This document shows, in pieces, positions 8,238 to 16,307 of a DNA stretch of 64,000 bases. The notes under the pieces are model-generated. The model made no database searches and had not been told where the DNA came from. It was given only the letters and a program-made list of their open reading frames with translations. This DNA comes from Hymenobacter baengnokdamensis. Lineage in GTDB: Bacteria; Bacteroidota; Bacteroidia; Cytophagales; Hymenobacteraceae. The stretch is from NCBI RefSeq assembly GCF_008728635.1, contig NZ_CP044285.1:3534001-3598000 (forward strand). The letters are read 5' to 3'. Both the position numbers and the translations under genes were made by a program. Numbering within the stretch: position 1 is the stretch's first letter; each line of letters opens with the position of its first letter.

Positions 8238-9029
8238 TTATTGCTTAACCGTTGCCACCAAATTCGTCAGCAGTACAAAATCGGCCACGCCTAATTGCTC
8301 GGCGCGCTTGTCGAAAATCTCGGCGGCCATTGTCTCCGCCGACATGCCCAGCGGCTTCAGGGCGTTGCGCAGCGTTTTGCGGCGGGTTGAAAACGCCTGC
8401 TTCACCACCCGGAAAAACAGCTTTTCATCGCAATCCAGCTTCTCTGTCTGGTTGCGGGTGAGGCGCACCACGGCCGACTCGACCTTGGGCGGTGGCACAA
8501 ACACGTGAGCGGGCACCGTAAAGAGGTATTCGATATCGTAATAGGCCTGCAAGAGCACGCTCAGGATGCCGTAGGTTTTGGAGCCGGGCGGCTCGGCCAG
8601 GCGCTCGGCTACCTCCTTTTGCAGCATACCCACTACTTCGCGCACCTGCTGCCGGTTGGCCAGCACCTGAAAGAATATCTGGGTACTGATATTATAAGGA
8701 AAGTTGCCGATAATGGCCAGCGGCTCGTTTGGAAACAGCTCGGCCAGGTTTTGCTGCAAAAAATCGGTGGCGTAGATGCGCGGGGCCAGCGCCGGATAGT
8801 GCGCCGTGAGGTAGGCTACCGACTCGGTATCAATCTCCACCACGCTGGTCTGGTAGGCCTTGTTTTCTAGCAGATACTGCGTGAGTACGCCCATGCCGGG
8901 GCCGATTTCGAGCACCTCATGCACGCCCTCGGGCTGGCGCAGGCTTTCCACAATGCGGCGGGCAATATTGGGGTCGGCCAGAAAGTGCTGACCGAGGTGT
9001 TTTTTGGGGCGAACGGTATACTGAGCCAC
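8238..9029 (-). CDS. rsmA: 16S rRNA (adenine1518/1519-N6)-dimethyltransferase RsmA (KsgA)
   Basis: Dimethylates the two adjacent adenines of the 3' hairpin of 16S rRNA during late 30S assembly. With the chosen GTG start the protein has 263 residues and begins MAQYTVRPKKHLGQHFLAD, the usual family start. A longer in-frame extension to 9167 is possible but is not family-like. SAM-binding motif I is VLEIGPGMGVLT; motif IV is NFPYNISTQI, with the target-adenine clamp. The C-terminal helical domain has TRRKTLRNALKP. It is followed at once by the lipoprotein gene. Confidence 0.95.
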   Translation of the reverse strand: MAQYTVRPKKHLGQHFLADPNIARRIVESLRQPEGVHEVLEIGPGMGVLTQYLLENKAYQTSVVEIDTESVAYLTAHYPALAPRIYATDFLQQNLAELFPNEPLAIIGNFPYNISTQIFFQVLANRQQVREVVGMLQKEVAERLAEPPGSKTYGILSVLLQAYYDIEYLFTVPAHVFVPPPKVESAVVRLTRNQTEKLDCDEKLFFRVVKQAFSTRRKTLRNALKPLGMSAETMAAEIFDKRAEQLGVADFVLLTNLVATVKQ

Positions 9030-9330
9030 GGGTGCGATAGGCTGCGGCGACGGCGGCAGGGACCGGAAGCTACGCCCCACCCCTACTCTGGCCACCGCCA
9101 GGTGGGCAACTGCCTCCGGCCGACTAGCGGGAAGGTGGCCCAAATATCGGTACGCGGGCGGCAACAAGCGCTCGCAGGCCGGGCCCGCTGGACCTGGTTG
9201 CCGCAGCTCGGTACGAATGTGCCCTGCTATGCTTGTTAAAAGCGCTTTCTATTTCGCCTTGAAAAAGTTATTTCCCAGGCAGTAGCTTGCAGCATCACGG
9301 TCATAGTTTGCGTTTTTCAACTCCTACCTC

Positions 9331-10032
9331 ATGCCTGATTCTGCTACCGTCCGGCCCGATGCGGCTGGCGCTGCTTCTGCCTCCCCTATCTGGCTTTATA
9401 ACCGCCGCTATACCAAGCAGCTACGCGCCCGTGCCCTGAGCCACCTGGTGCCGGCACTGGTGTTAGTAGGAGGGGCCACAGCCGCAGTGGCCTCTCAGGA
9501 AGCGTTAACGCCGCTGCTGGGGCTGGAGTTTATTATCGGCGCTGCCTACCTGCTGCTGATGGCCCGCGAGCTGCTGCACCTCCGCCACGGCCACGGGCAC
9601 CCCGAGCCAGTAGCCTGGCTGGAGCTGGCCGCGGCGGGCATTCTGGGCCTCGAAGGCTACCATATCGGGCACCGCCATCACCTGGCCGAGTTGGCGGGCG
9701 CCCCGCACCGAGCGCACATTCTGCCCTGGCTATACGCTGCGCTAGCCGCTCTTTACGTAGTGCTGGCCTTTGGGCTGGCGCGCGTAGGTAAGCGACGCTA
9801 CCTACACCTGCATGCCGATGGCTTCAGCGTACGCACCCGCCTGCTGGGCAAGGAGCAGGCCGGGCGCTGGGCACATCTGGCCGCAGTTCAAGGCGTGGGG
9901 CCTGCTTTGGCAATATTCTCCTATACCAACGGCCAGCAGCAACAGCTGTCGTTCGAGCATCTGTACAACGGAGCTGAGCTGCGCAATCAACTGGTAGCTG
10001 AGGCCCAGCGCCAGCTTAGCCAAGCCGGCTAG
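9331..10032 (+). CDS. Hypothetical multi-pass membrane protein
   Basis: A 233-residue protein I do not recognise. After a ~35-residue hydrophilic N-terminus there are about three to four membrane helices: ~40-58 (SHLVPALVLVGGATAAV), ~68-80, ~97-110 and ~130-148 (LPWLYAALAALYVVLAF). A cytoplasmic or periplasmic C-terminal part of ~85 residues follows (KRRYLHLHADGFSVRTRLL...). The region between helices is rich in His (RELLHLRHGHGHP, YHIGHRHH). It is convergent with the M1 peptidase, with a 4-bp overlap of stop codons. Confidence 0.7.
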   Translation: MPDSATVRPDAAGAASASPIWLYNRRYTKQLRARALSHLVPALVLVGGATAAVASQEALTPLLGLEFIIGAAYLLLMARELLHLRHGHGHPEPVAWLELAAAGILGLEGYHIGHRHHLAELAGAPHRAHILPWLYAALAALYVVLAFGLARVGKRRYLHLHADGFSVRTRLLGKEQAGRWAHLAAVQGVGPALAIFSYTNGQQQQLSFEHLYNGAELRNQLVAEAQRQLSQAG

Positions 10033-11690
10033 TCCATCAGCACGCCCACGTAGTAGTTGAACGTATCGACCTCTACATTCTCCCTCGTGGCGCCGGGCAG
10101 AGCCAGCAGCTGCCACTTGGTAGTTGGCGTCACGAACTGATACTCGCCGCCCTTCACCCGCAGGCGCACCGGCAGGTCGAAACCGGGCACATTGGCTATC
10201 CAGCGCCCCAGCAGCTGGTTGTTCTCAACGCGCATTTCGAGTATCGGCAGGTTAGCGTATTGCAGATATTGGGCAAAAACAGGCCGAAAATCGTGGCCCG
10301 ACTCGCGGTTGATGTACTGGATAATCTGCTGGCCGGTCACGGTCTGGTGATAAAACGTGCGCGAGATGCCGCGTAAAATGCTGTGCCACTTCGCATCGTC
10401 GTTGATAGCCGTGCGCACCATGTTGAGCAGGTTGCTGCCCTTGTCATACATATCGCCCGAGCCCTCCTTGTTCACGCCGTAGGGACCGATGATGGGGCCA
10501 TCGTTCGAGATATTGCGGCGCTGACCGTGCAAATACGCCTGCCCCGCCTGCTTGCCAAACTGGCTTTCCACAAACAGCGCCTCCGAGTACGTGGTAAAGC
10601 TCTCGTGCACCCACATATCGGCGATATCCTTGCTGGTGATGTTGTTGCCAAACCACTCGTGGCCACTTTCGTGGATGATGATAAAGTCCCACTTCGTGCC
10701 CCAGCCCGTGGCCGAGCGGTCGCGGCCGAGGTAGCCGTTCTGGTACTTGTTGCCGTAGGCCACGGCGCTCTGGTGCTCCATGCCCAGGTGCGGCGCTTCT
10801 ATTAGCTTATAGCCATCTTTATAGAAGGGATACGGCCCAAACCAGCTTTCCATGCTTTTGAGCATGGGCTTTACGTTGGCCGTAAACTGCGCTTTGGCTT
10901 TCTCCAGGTTTTCGGGCAGCACCCAATAGTCGAGCGTCAGCGCGCCATTCTCGCCCTGGTACGTGTCGCCAAAATGCACGTAGTTGCCCACGTTCAGCGC
11001 CACGTCGTAGTTGTTGATGGGGTTGGTTACGGCCCAGTCGTAGCGGGTGTAGCCGCCCGGCAGCCTGGCCGTGCCGCGCAGGCGGCCGTTCGATACATCC
11101 TTAAGACCTTTGGGCACCGATATGCTGATGAGCATGCTATCTACCTCATCGGCCTGCTGGTCTTTGGTGGGCCACCAGATGCTGGCGCCCACGCCCTGGC
11201 AGGCCGTGGCCACCCAGGGCTGGCCGGAGGCATCCTGGGTGAAGACCATGCCGCCGTCCCAGGGCGCTTTTTTGGCAATTATAGGAAAACCCGAATATTC
11301 TACCGTAAACTCGTCGCGGCTGCCCTGCCTGATTACTTCGGGAAAGGTCACAAACACCGCATTGGCTTCGCGGGTGAAGGGCACCGACCGGCCCTTGTAC
11401 ACCACTTTGCCGATTTCCAGATTAGCAAAAAGGTCGAATTGAAGCCGGGTAAAATCGCGCGTGGCCGTGAAGCGAAACAGGTTGGAGCCGCTGATAAACC
11501 TGCGGGCCACGTCGAGCTTCACATCGAGGTGGTAGTAGTTGATGTCGTAGCAGGTGCGGGCCGCCGGCTGGCCGCCGCGCAGCGAGTCGGCGCGGGTAAA
11601 CGCTGTTTTGGGCTGCATGAGCTGGGCCGAGGCCAGCAGCGACGAGCCGAGCAATGGGAGCAGTAGACGCAGGGTTTTGCGAAGAATCAT
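10029..11690 (-). CDS. Secreted M1-family zinc aminopeptidase
   Basis: A 553-residue metallopeptidase starting MILRKTLRLLLPLLGSSLLA, a signal peptide. An in-frame start eight codons upstream is possible. The N-terminal saddle domain contains YDINYYHLDVKLDV. The zinc motif is HESGHEWFGNNITSKDIADM, followed by WVHESFTTYSEALF, giving HExxH and the downstream Glu. The substrate N-terminus motif GxMEN is replaced here by APHLGMEHQSAVAYG. It is shorter than full-size M1 enzymes and lacks the long ERAP-type C-terminal domain, as in many Bacteroidota members. It probably trims peptides in the periplasm. Confidence 0.92.
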   Translation of the reverse strand: MILRKTLRLLLPLLGSSLLASAQLMQPKTAFTRADSLRGGQPAARTCYDINYYHLDVKLDVARRFISGSNLFRFTATRDFTRLQFDLFANLEIGKVVYKGRSVPFTREANAVFVTFPEVIRQGSRDEFTVEYSGFPIIAKKAPWDGGMVFTQDASGQPWVATACQGVGASIWWPTKDQQADEVDSMLISISVPKGLKDVSNGRLRGTARLPGGYTRYDWAVTNPINNYDVALNVGNYVHFGDTYQGENGALTLDYWVLPENLEKAKAQFTANVKPMLKSMESWFGPYPFYKDGYKLIEAPHLGMEHQSAVAYGNKYQNGYLGRDRSATGWGTKWDFIIIHESGHEWFGNNITSKDIADMWVHESFTTYSEALFVESQFGKQAGQAYLHGQRRNISNDGPIIGPYGVNKEGSGDMYDKGSNLLNMVRTAINDDAKWHSILRGISRTFYHQTVTGQQIIQYINRESGHDFRPVFAQYLQYANLPILEMRVENNQLLGRWIANVPGFDLPVRLRVKGGEYQFVTPTTKWQLLALPGATRENVEVDTFNYYVGVLMD

Positions 11691-11695
11691 ACCTG

Positions 11696-11773
11696 ATGTA
11701 AAACGGCGTGGCACGCCGTTTCCGGCCGAGCCGCTGGTTTACTGACGAAACGAAGTGCCACCTCGTTTTACAT
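11696..11773. repeat. Inverted repeat between two divergent aminopeptidase genes
   Basis: ATGTAAAACGGCGTGGCAC (11696-11714) and GTGCCACCTCGTTTTACAT (11755-11773) are near-perfect complements. The left arm also contains its own small palindrome (AAACGGCGTGGCACGCCGTTT, centred near 11711). It sits between the divergent starts of the M1 and M17 genes and could influence both promoters. Confidence 0.7.
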
Positions 11774-11810
11774 ACCTTCACGCCAAAGTTACGTCTCTCC
11801 TACCCCTACT

Positions 11811-13268
11811 ATGTCCCTCACGCTTGCCCACGCCGCCACCGCGCCGGCCCACGCTACTCAGGTGTTCGTACTGCCTACCGGCGCTACTGCCCTCCCCCCG
11901 GCGGCCGGCACCGACCTGCCCGCCGAAGCCCGGCGCTACGTCGATGCCGCCCTCGTCGACGAGCAGAAGCTCGTGGCCCTCAATCATTTTTCGCATCAGC
12001 ACTATTTTGTAGTGCTCGAAAAAAAGCGCACCCCCGACCTTACCCTCGAAGCCCTGCGCAAGGCCGGCCACCAGCTGCAAGCCGCGCTGAAAAAGGAAAA
12101 AACCAGCGAAGTATTTATTCATAACTTAAGTGAAAATCCGGAGGCCGCGCTCACGCTGGCGGAGGGCCTCTTCCTTTCGGCCTATCAGTTCGAAGGGTAC
12201 AAGACCGACGAAAAGTCGCGTGAGGCCGCCCCACTCACGCAGCTTATGCTGGTAGGCGACGCCGCCACCGAAGCGCAGGTAACCACGCTGCAGCACGTGC
12301 TGGAAGGCGTAGCCTTCGCCCGCGACCTCGTCAACGCCCCGCTCAATAAGCTCAACGCCCAGCAGTTTGCCGAGCGCCTGGCCGAAGCCGGCGATGCGGC
12401 TGGCTACACCACCGACATCCTCGACATGGCCCGCATCGAGAGCCTGCGCATGGGCGGCCTGCTGGCCGTCAACCTGGGCTCGCCCGAGCCGCCCACTTTC
12501 AGCATTCTCGAATGGAAGCCCGAAGGCGCCCAAAACGAGAAGCCTTATGTGCTCGTCGGCAAAGGCGTGGTGTACGACACCGGCGGCCTCAGCCTCAAGC
12601 CCACGCCCAACAGCATGGACATGATGAAGTGCGACATGGCCGGCGGCGCGGCCGTGGGCGGCGTGCTGTATGCTCTGGCCAAAAACAACGTGCCGCTGCA
12701 CGTTATCGGCCTGGTGCCGGCTACCGACAACCGCCCCGGCGGCCTCGCCTACGTGCCCGGCGACGTGCTCACCATGCACTCGGGCCTTACGGTGGAGGTT
12801 AAAAACACCGACGCCGAAGGCCGCCTGCTGCTGGCCGACGCGCTCAGCTTTGCCAAAAAATACCACCCCGAATTAGTCATTGACCTGGCCACCCTCACCG
12901 GGGCGGCCGTGCGCGCCATCGGCACCGAAGCAGCCGCCGTGATGGGCACCGCTGAGGCCGATACTACGGCCCAGCTGCTGGCCGCCGCGCACCGCGTGCA
13001 CGAGCGCCTGGTCGAGTTTCCACTCTGGGACGACTACGCCGACCACATGAAATCCGATATTGCCGACCTGAGTAACCTCGGCAAAGCTGAAGCCGGCCAC
13101 ATCTCGGCCGCCAAGTTCCTGGAGCGCTTCATCGAAGGCACGCCCTGGCTGCACCTCGATATTGCCGGCCCGGCCTTCCTCACCGCGCCCGACTCGTATC
13201 GGGGCAAGGGCGGCACCGGCACCGGCGTGCGCCTGCTCTATGAGTTTCTGACCAGGCAGCTTGCGTAA
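11811..13268 (+). CDS. pepA: Leucyl aminopeptidase (M17 family)
   Basis: A 485-residue cytosolic M17 aminopeptidase. The catalytic domain shows the metal/carbonate motifs VGKGVVYDTGGLSLKP (Lys and Asp), DMAGGAAVGG and the family signature NTDAEGRLLLADAL. It releases N-terminal residues from peptides and helps peptide turnover. No signal peptide is seen (MSLTLAHAATAPAHA is not a typical one). The 28 bp at the very 3' end, including the stop, are duplicated imperfectly 67 bp downstream. Confidence 0.95.
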   Translation: MSLTLAHAATAPAHATQVFVLPTGATALPPAAGTDLPAEARRYVDAALVDEQKLVALNHFSHQHYFVVLEKKRTPDLTLEALRKAGHQLQAALKKEKTSEVFIHNLSENPEAALTLAEGLFLSAYQFEGYKTDEKSREAAPLTQLMLVGDAATEAQVTTLQHVLEGVAFARDLVNAPLNKLNAQQFAERLAEAGDAAGYTTDILDMARIESLRMGGLLAVNLGSPEPPTFSILEWKPEGAQNEKPYVLVGKGVVYDTGGLSLKPTPNSMDMMKCDMAGGAAVGGVLYALAKNNVPLHVIGLVPATDNRPGGLAYVPGDVLTMHSGLTVEVKNTDAEGRLLLADALSFAKKYHPELVIDLATLTGAAVRAIGTEAAAVMGTAEADTTAQLLAAAHRVHERLVEFPLWDDYADHMKSDIADLSNLGKAEAGHISAAKFLERFIEGTPWLHLDIAGPAFLTAPDSYRGKGGTGTGVRLLYEFLTRQLA

Positions 13269-13342
13269 TAAGCCGTACAAAAAAATGGGTTTCCTTCGTG
13301 TAGGCTTGCAGTCTCTGACCAAGCAGCCCGTTTAATAAGCCG
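13248..13342 (+). repeat. Imperfect direct repeat of the pepA 3' end
   Basis: 13248-13275 (ending in the pepA stop) and 13315-13342 match at 23 of 28 positions, both reading CTGACCA-GCAGC and then TAATAAGCCG. The second copy also reads Leu-Thr-Lys-Gln-Pro-Val-stop, against Leu-Thr-Arg-Gln-Leu-Ala-stop for pepA. The offset is 67 bp, so the copies are in different frames. Confidence 0.7.
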
Positions 13343-13356
13343 GTAGTTCACTAAAC

Positions 13357-13458
13357 CGTCTGTCATGTCGAGCTTGCCGAAGCATCCCGCGTGCAGCACT
13401 AACCTCAATCGTTCGACGATGCGGGCGAGATGCTTCGGCAAGCTCAGCATGACAGACG
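13357..13458. repeat. Intergenic inverted repeat, family B, copy 2
   Basis: Arms 13357-13390 and 13421-13458 share GAGCTTGCCGAAGCATC with the family B elements, with a few base changes (GCCGAAGC for GTCGAAGC). It lies between pepA and pdxA. The right arm runs through an open extension upstream of pdxA that is not coding. Confidence 0.85.
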
Positions 13459-13480
13459 ATTCGGAGCACCTTTATTCATC

Positions 13481-14518
13481 ATGCCCAAACACCTTCCCCG
13501 CCTCGGCTTTTCCGTGGGCGACCTCGCCGGCATCGGCCCCGAAGTCATTTATAAAACGCTGCGCGACGAGCGGCTGCTCCAGCAATGCACGCCCGTGGTG
13601 TACGGTACCGCCACCACGCTTTTCGACGATTTTCCGGTCGAGAAAAACGCTGAGCCACTCACCTTTCGGCAGCTGCGCGACGCCGCCGACATTGCGCCCG
13701 GCCGCCTCAATGCCGTTACGTGCTGGGACGAGGACTTTCACCTCACGCCCGGCCAGCCTTCGCCCGCCAGCGGCCAGGCCGCCCGCGAAAGCCTGCTCTG
13801 CGCCGCCCGCGACCTCAAGGCCGGCCTGCTCGACGCCCTCGTAACGGCGCCCATCAGCAAGGAGAATACCCAAAGCGACGACTTTCGCTTTCCCGGCCAT
13901 ACCGAGTTTCTGGCCAGCTACTTCGGCGCCGCCGACAACCTCATGTTCTTGGTTGATGAGGACCAGCAGCTGCGCGTGGCCACGGCCACCGGCCACATCG
14001 CCCTCAGAGATGTATCGACGCGCCTAACCAGCGACCTGCTGCGCACCAAAATCAAGCTTTTGCTGAAGTCGCTGCAGCAGGATTTCGGTATTCTCAAGCC
14101 CAAAATTGCCGTGCTGGGCCTCAACCCGCACGCCGGCGAAAACGGCCTGCTGGGCCGCGAGGAAGCCGACGTGGTGACGCCCGTCATCCGGCAGTTTGAG
14201 CACGACGGCCACCTCGTGTTCGGCCCTTACCCGGCCGACGGCTACTTCGGCACCGGCCAGTTCCGGCAGTTCGATGCTACGCTCTCGCTCTACCACGACC
14301 AGGGCCTGATTCCCTTCAAGCTCATGGCCTTCGAGCGGGGCGTCAACTTCACGGCCGGCTTGTCGGTCGTGCGTACCTCCCCCGACCACGGCACGGCCTA
14401 CGGCATCGCCGGCAAGTTTGTGGCCGATGCCTCATCGTTTCGGGCGGCCGTATACCTGGCCTGCGATGTAGTACGCGCCCGGCAGCTCAACGCGGCCGAC
14501 CCCCGCTCAATCCGGTAG
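13481..14518 (+). CDS. pdxA: 4-hydroxythreonine-4-phosphate dehydrogenase PdxA
   Basis: Oxidises 4-phosphohydroxy-threonine in pyridoxal 5'-phosphate synthesis (DXP-dependent route). A 345-residue protein starting MPKHLPRLGFSVGDLAGIGP. The open frame extends 17 codons further up into the family B repeat, but the ATG at 13481 gives the family N-terminus. Visible motifs are GDLAGIGPEV (substrate phosphate), VTAPISKE, FPGHTEFLA (metal-binding His), LGLNPHAGE (second His), YHDQGLIPFK (third His) and RTSPDHGTAYGIAG. It is followed by a HigBA module. Confidence 0.95.
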   Translation: MPKHLPRLGFSVGDLAGIGPEVIYKTLRDERLLQQCTPVVYGTATTLFDDFPVEKNAEPLTFRQLRDAADIAPGRLNAVTCWDEDFHLTPGQPSPASGQAARESLLCAARDLKAGLLDALVTAPISKENTQSDDFRFPGHTEFLASYFGAADNLMFLVDEDQQLRVATATGHIALRDVSTRLTSDLLRTKIKLLLKSLQQDFGILKPKIAVLGLNPHAGENGLLGREEADVVTPVIRQFEHDGHLVFGPYPADGYFGTGQFRQFDATLSLYHDQGLIPFKLMAFERGVNFTAGLSVVRTSPDHGTAYGIAGKFVADASSFRAAVYLACDVVRARQLNAADPRSIR

Positions 14519-14546
14519 AATTTTTCTAAAAACGAAATTTTCTTTC

Positions 14547-14554
14547 TACTTTTG
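14547..14554 (+). promoter_or_regulatory. Bacteroidota -7 element (TACTTTTG) before higB
   Basis: Matches TAnnTTTG exactly, 40 bp before the higB ATG and after the pdxA stop, in an AT-rich spacer. It would give the toxin-antitoxin pair its own promoter. Confidence 0.55.
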
Positions 14555-14594
14555 AAACTCGGCTGGCAACGGCCGCGTTCCTGTCTTGTTGCCT

Positions 14595-14903
14595 ATGGTA
14601 ATATTGAGTTGGCCCATTTTACGCGAATTTGGCAAACAACATCCTGATGCCGCCTCGGCATTAAAAGATTGGTATCAGGAAGTTAGCTTAGCCGAGTGGC
14701 GTAATCTGGCAGACGTACGACTATTTTCTAATTCGGTAGACTACGTTGGTAACTTTCGCTACGTCTTCAATATTTGGGGCAATCGCTACCGGCTCATCGC
14801 GGCCATTGTATTTTCTACTCGCACGGTGTTCGTAAAATTCGTCGGCACACACCAAGCGTATGACAAGATAAATGCAGCAACCATCGATTACAGCAAATTA
14901 TAG
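14595..14903 (+). CDS. higB: HigB-family toxin (mRNA interferase)
   Basis: A 102-residue RelE/HigB-fold protein with the layout of HigB toxins: REFGKQHPDAASALKDWYQE, then NSVDYVGNFRYVFNIWGNRYRLI, then FVKFVGTHQAYDKI. Such toxins cleave translated mRNA on the ribosome. The ATG at 14595 is chosen; a TTG three codons upstream is also possible. It lies toxin-first, 2 bp before the antitoxin, as in HigBA systems. GC is lower than in the flanking housekeeping genes. Confidence 0.88.
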   Translation: MVILSWPILREFGKQHPDAASALKDWYQEVSLAEWRNLADVRLFSNSVDYVGNFRYVFNIWGNRYRLIAAIVFSTRTVFVKFVGTHQAYDKINAATIDYSKL

Positions 14904-14905
14904 CT

Positions 14906-15277
14906 ATGTTAATTAATACGTCTCAGGAATACCGCGAAGCATTCCGTCAACTCGACGAGCTATTAGCGCAGGATATTGACGCTAATCCGGATTTACAAGG
15001 CCCCGCCCGCATTTTAGCAGAAGCTATTCAGTCATACGAAATCAGGGTCGAAGGTGCTCCCTTTGCTCTTCCTAAGCCCACCACCCTGCCCGCCATGATT
15101 GAGCTGAAGCGCCAGCAGCGTCAGCTCAAGCAGAAAGACCTGGCTCAACTGCTCGAAGTACCGGCCGGCCGCCTCTCCCAGATACTAAGCGGCAAGCGCC
15201 GCGTAACCATGGACCTGGCCAAGAAGCTCTACGAGCGGCTCGATATCAGCCCCGAGTTTATCTTAAAAACCGCCTGA
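14906..15277 (+). CDS. higA: HigA-family antitoxin (XRE helix-turn-helix)
   Basis: A 123-residue protein. A helical N-terminal half is followed by an HTH domain (~residues 65-120: LKRQQRQLKQKDLAQLLEV then PAGRLSQILSGKRRVTMDLA). It should neutralise the HigB toxin encoded 2 bp upstream and repress the shared promoter. The DNA-binding half is GC-rich while the first half is AT-richer. The order toxin then antitoxin and the lengths fit the HigBA type. Confidence 0.88.
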   Translation: MLINTSQEYREAFRQLDELLAQDIDANPDLQGPARILAEAIQSYEIRVEGAPFALPKPTTLPAMIELKRQQRQLKQKDLAQLLEVPAGRLSQILSGKRRVTMDLAKKLYERLDISPEFILKTA

Positions 15278-15303
15278 AGCTGAAGCAATAGCCCCGCTTT
15301 AGC

Positions 15304-15334
15304 TTGATAAAGCCAGGAAAAAGCCTTACCTTTG
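15304..15334 (+). promoter_or_regulatory. Promoter for the DUF177-rpmF(-plsX) unit
   Basis: TTG at 15304-15306 and TACCTTTG at 15327-15334, separated by 20 bp, match the Bacteroidota primary-sigma consensus (TTG-N~19-TAnnTTTG). The expected transcript start (~15340) lies downstream of a TTG codon at 15332, which rules that codon out as the start of the next gene. Confidence 0.75.
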
Positions 15335-15355
15335 CCCCCCGTTATTCGGCTTACT

Positions 15356-15892
15356 GTGAAAAAGGACCCGCAATTTGATTTGCCTATCGCCAGGCTTTCG
15401 CTTAAGACGCACCAGTTTGCGTTTGAGCTCGGTCGCGCCTTCTTCGAGGAGTTCGACCCCAAGGGCGAATTTATTGCCGACGGCAACCTGCACGCCGAGG
15501 TAACGCTCGACAAAACCGAGCGCGTAATTACCATCGACTCGCACATCACCGGCACCGTGCGCCTCACCTGCGACCGCAGCCTCGATGAGTATGACCAGCC
15601 GCTGGATATTGAGAATCAGCTGCTGGTGCGCTACGGCGACGAGCCCAAGGAGCTGGACGACGACGTGCTGCAAGTGACACCCGAGACGCAGACGCTAAAC
15701 ATATCGCAACACCTATATGACTACATCGGGCTGGCGTTGCCCATGAAGAAGCTGCACCCGCGCTTCCAGAACGAGGCCGACGACGACCCCGATGCCGCCA
15801 CCAAGCTTATTTTTTCGACCCGGCCCGCTGGTGAGAATCCTGACGACGAGCCCGACGACCCCCGTTGGGCCGCCCTCAAAAACCTGAATTAG
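15356..15892 (+). CDS. DUF177 (YceD-like) domain protein
   Basis: A 178-residue acidic protein of the YceD/DUF177 family, which is almost always encoded just before rpmF and is linked to 23S rRNA processing or assembly. Visible are ITGTVRLTCDRSLDEYDQPL (the conserved Cys region, here one Cys) and the Asp/Glu-rich tail. The GTG at 15356 is chosen because an in-frame TTG at 15332 lies inside the promoter -7 element. The neighbour rpmF begins 59 bp downstream. Confidence 0.9.
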   Translation: MKKDPQFDLPIARLSLKTHQFAFELGRAFFEEFDPKGEFIADGNLHAEVTLDKTERVITIDSHITGTVRLTCDRSLDEYDQPLDIENQLLVRYGDEPKELDDDVLQVTPETQTLNISQHLYDYIGLALPMKKLHPRFQNEADDDPDAATKLIFSTRPAGENPDDEPDDPRWAALKNLN

Positions 15893-15951
15893 GACCCTGT
15901 ACTAATTCATCACTCCTAATTCCTAACTCTTAATTTCCCCTTACCAAGACC

Positions 15952-16185
15952 ATGGCACATCCTAAGCGCCGGACCTCCACCGCCACCCGCGACAAACGCC
16001 GCAGCCACTACAAGCTGACCCCTAAGGCCGTGACCATCTGCCCAAATACGGGTGAGTTGCACCTGCGTCACAAAGCCTACGTGGTAGATGGTGATTTGTA
16101 CCACAATGGCCAGCTGGCTATCAAGAATTACACCTCGGTAGCGGCTCCGGCAGCAGCCGGCAACACGGGCTCGGACGAAGAATAG
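15952..16185 (+). CDS. rpmF: 50S ribosomal protein L32
   Basis: A 77-residue L32: MAHPKRRTSTATRDKRRSH, then KAVTICPNTGELHLRHKAY. The zinc-ribbon cysteines of the classical form are mostly lost (one Cys in TICPNTG), so this is a Cys-poor variant. It has a ~15-residue Ala/Gly/acidic C-terminal extension. It is co-oriented with DUF177 upstream and plsX downstream, the standard order. Confidence 0.97.
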   Translation: MAHPKRRTSTATRDKRRSHYKLTPKAVTICPNTGELHLRHKAYVVDGDLYHNGQLAIKNYTSVAAPAAAGNTGSDEE

Positions 16186-16214
16186 CCGAAAGCGTTGTTA
16201 TTTCGCGGTACCAT

Positions 16215-16253
16215 CGGGCCGGACTGCTCTTTTGAGATGCGCAGTCCGGCCCG
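16215..16253 (+). terminator. Strong GC-rich hairpin between rpmF and plsX
   Basis: CGGGCCGGACTGC (16215-16227) pairs perfectly with 16241-16253 across a 13-nt loop. It is followed by GTTTGGTTT instead of a clean T-run, so it could be a partial terminator or a processing stem that lowers expression of plsX relative to rpmF. Confidence 0.6.
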
Positions 16254-16307
16254 GTTTGGTTTCGCGCCTTTGCGCTCTATGGCTGACTCTCTACTTTATC
16301 CGCGTTC

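Noticed and set aside
8238-9167. A 46-residue N-terminal extension on RsmA
   Set aside because: The extension is low in family resemblance and the family N-terminus begins at the GTG at 9029.
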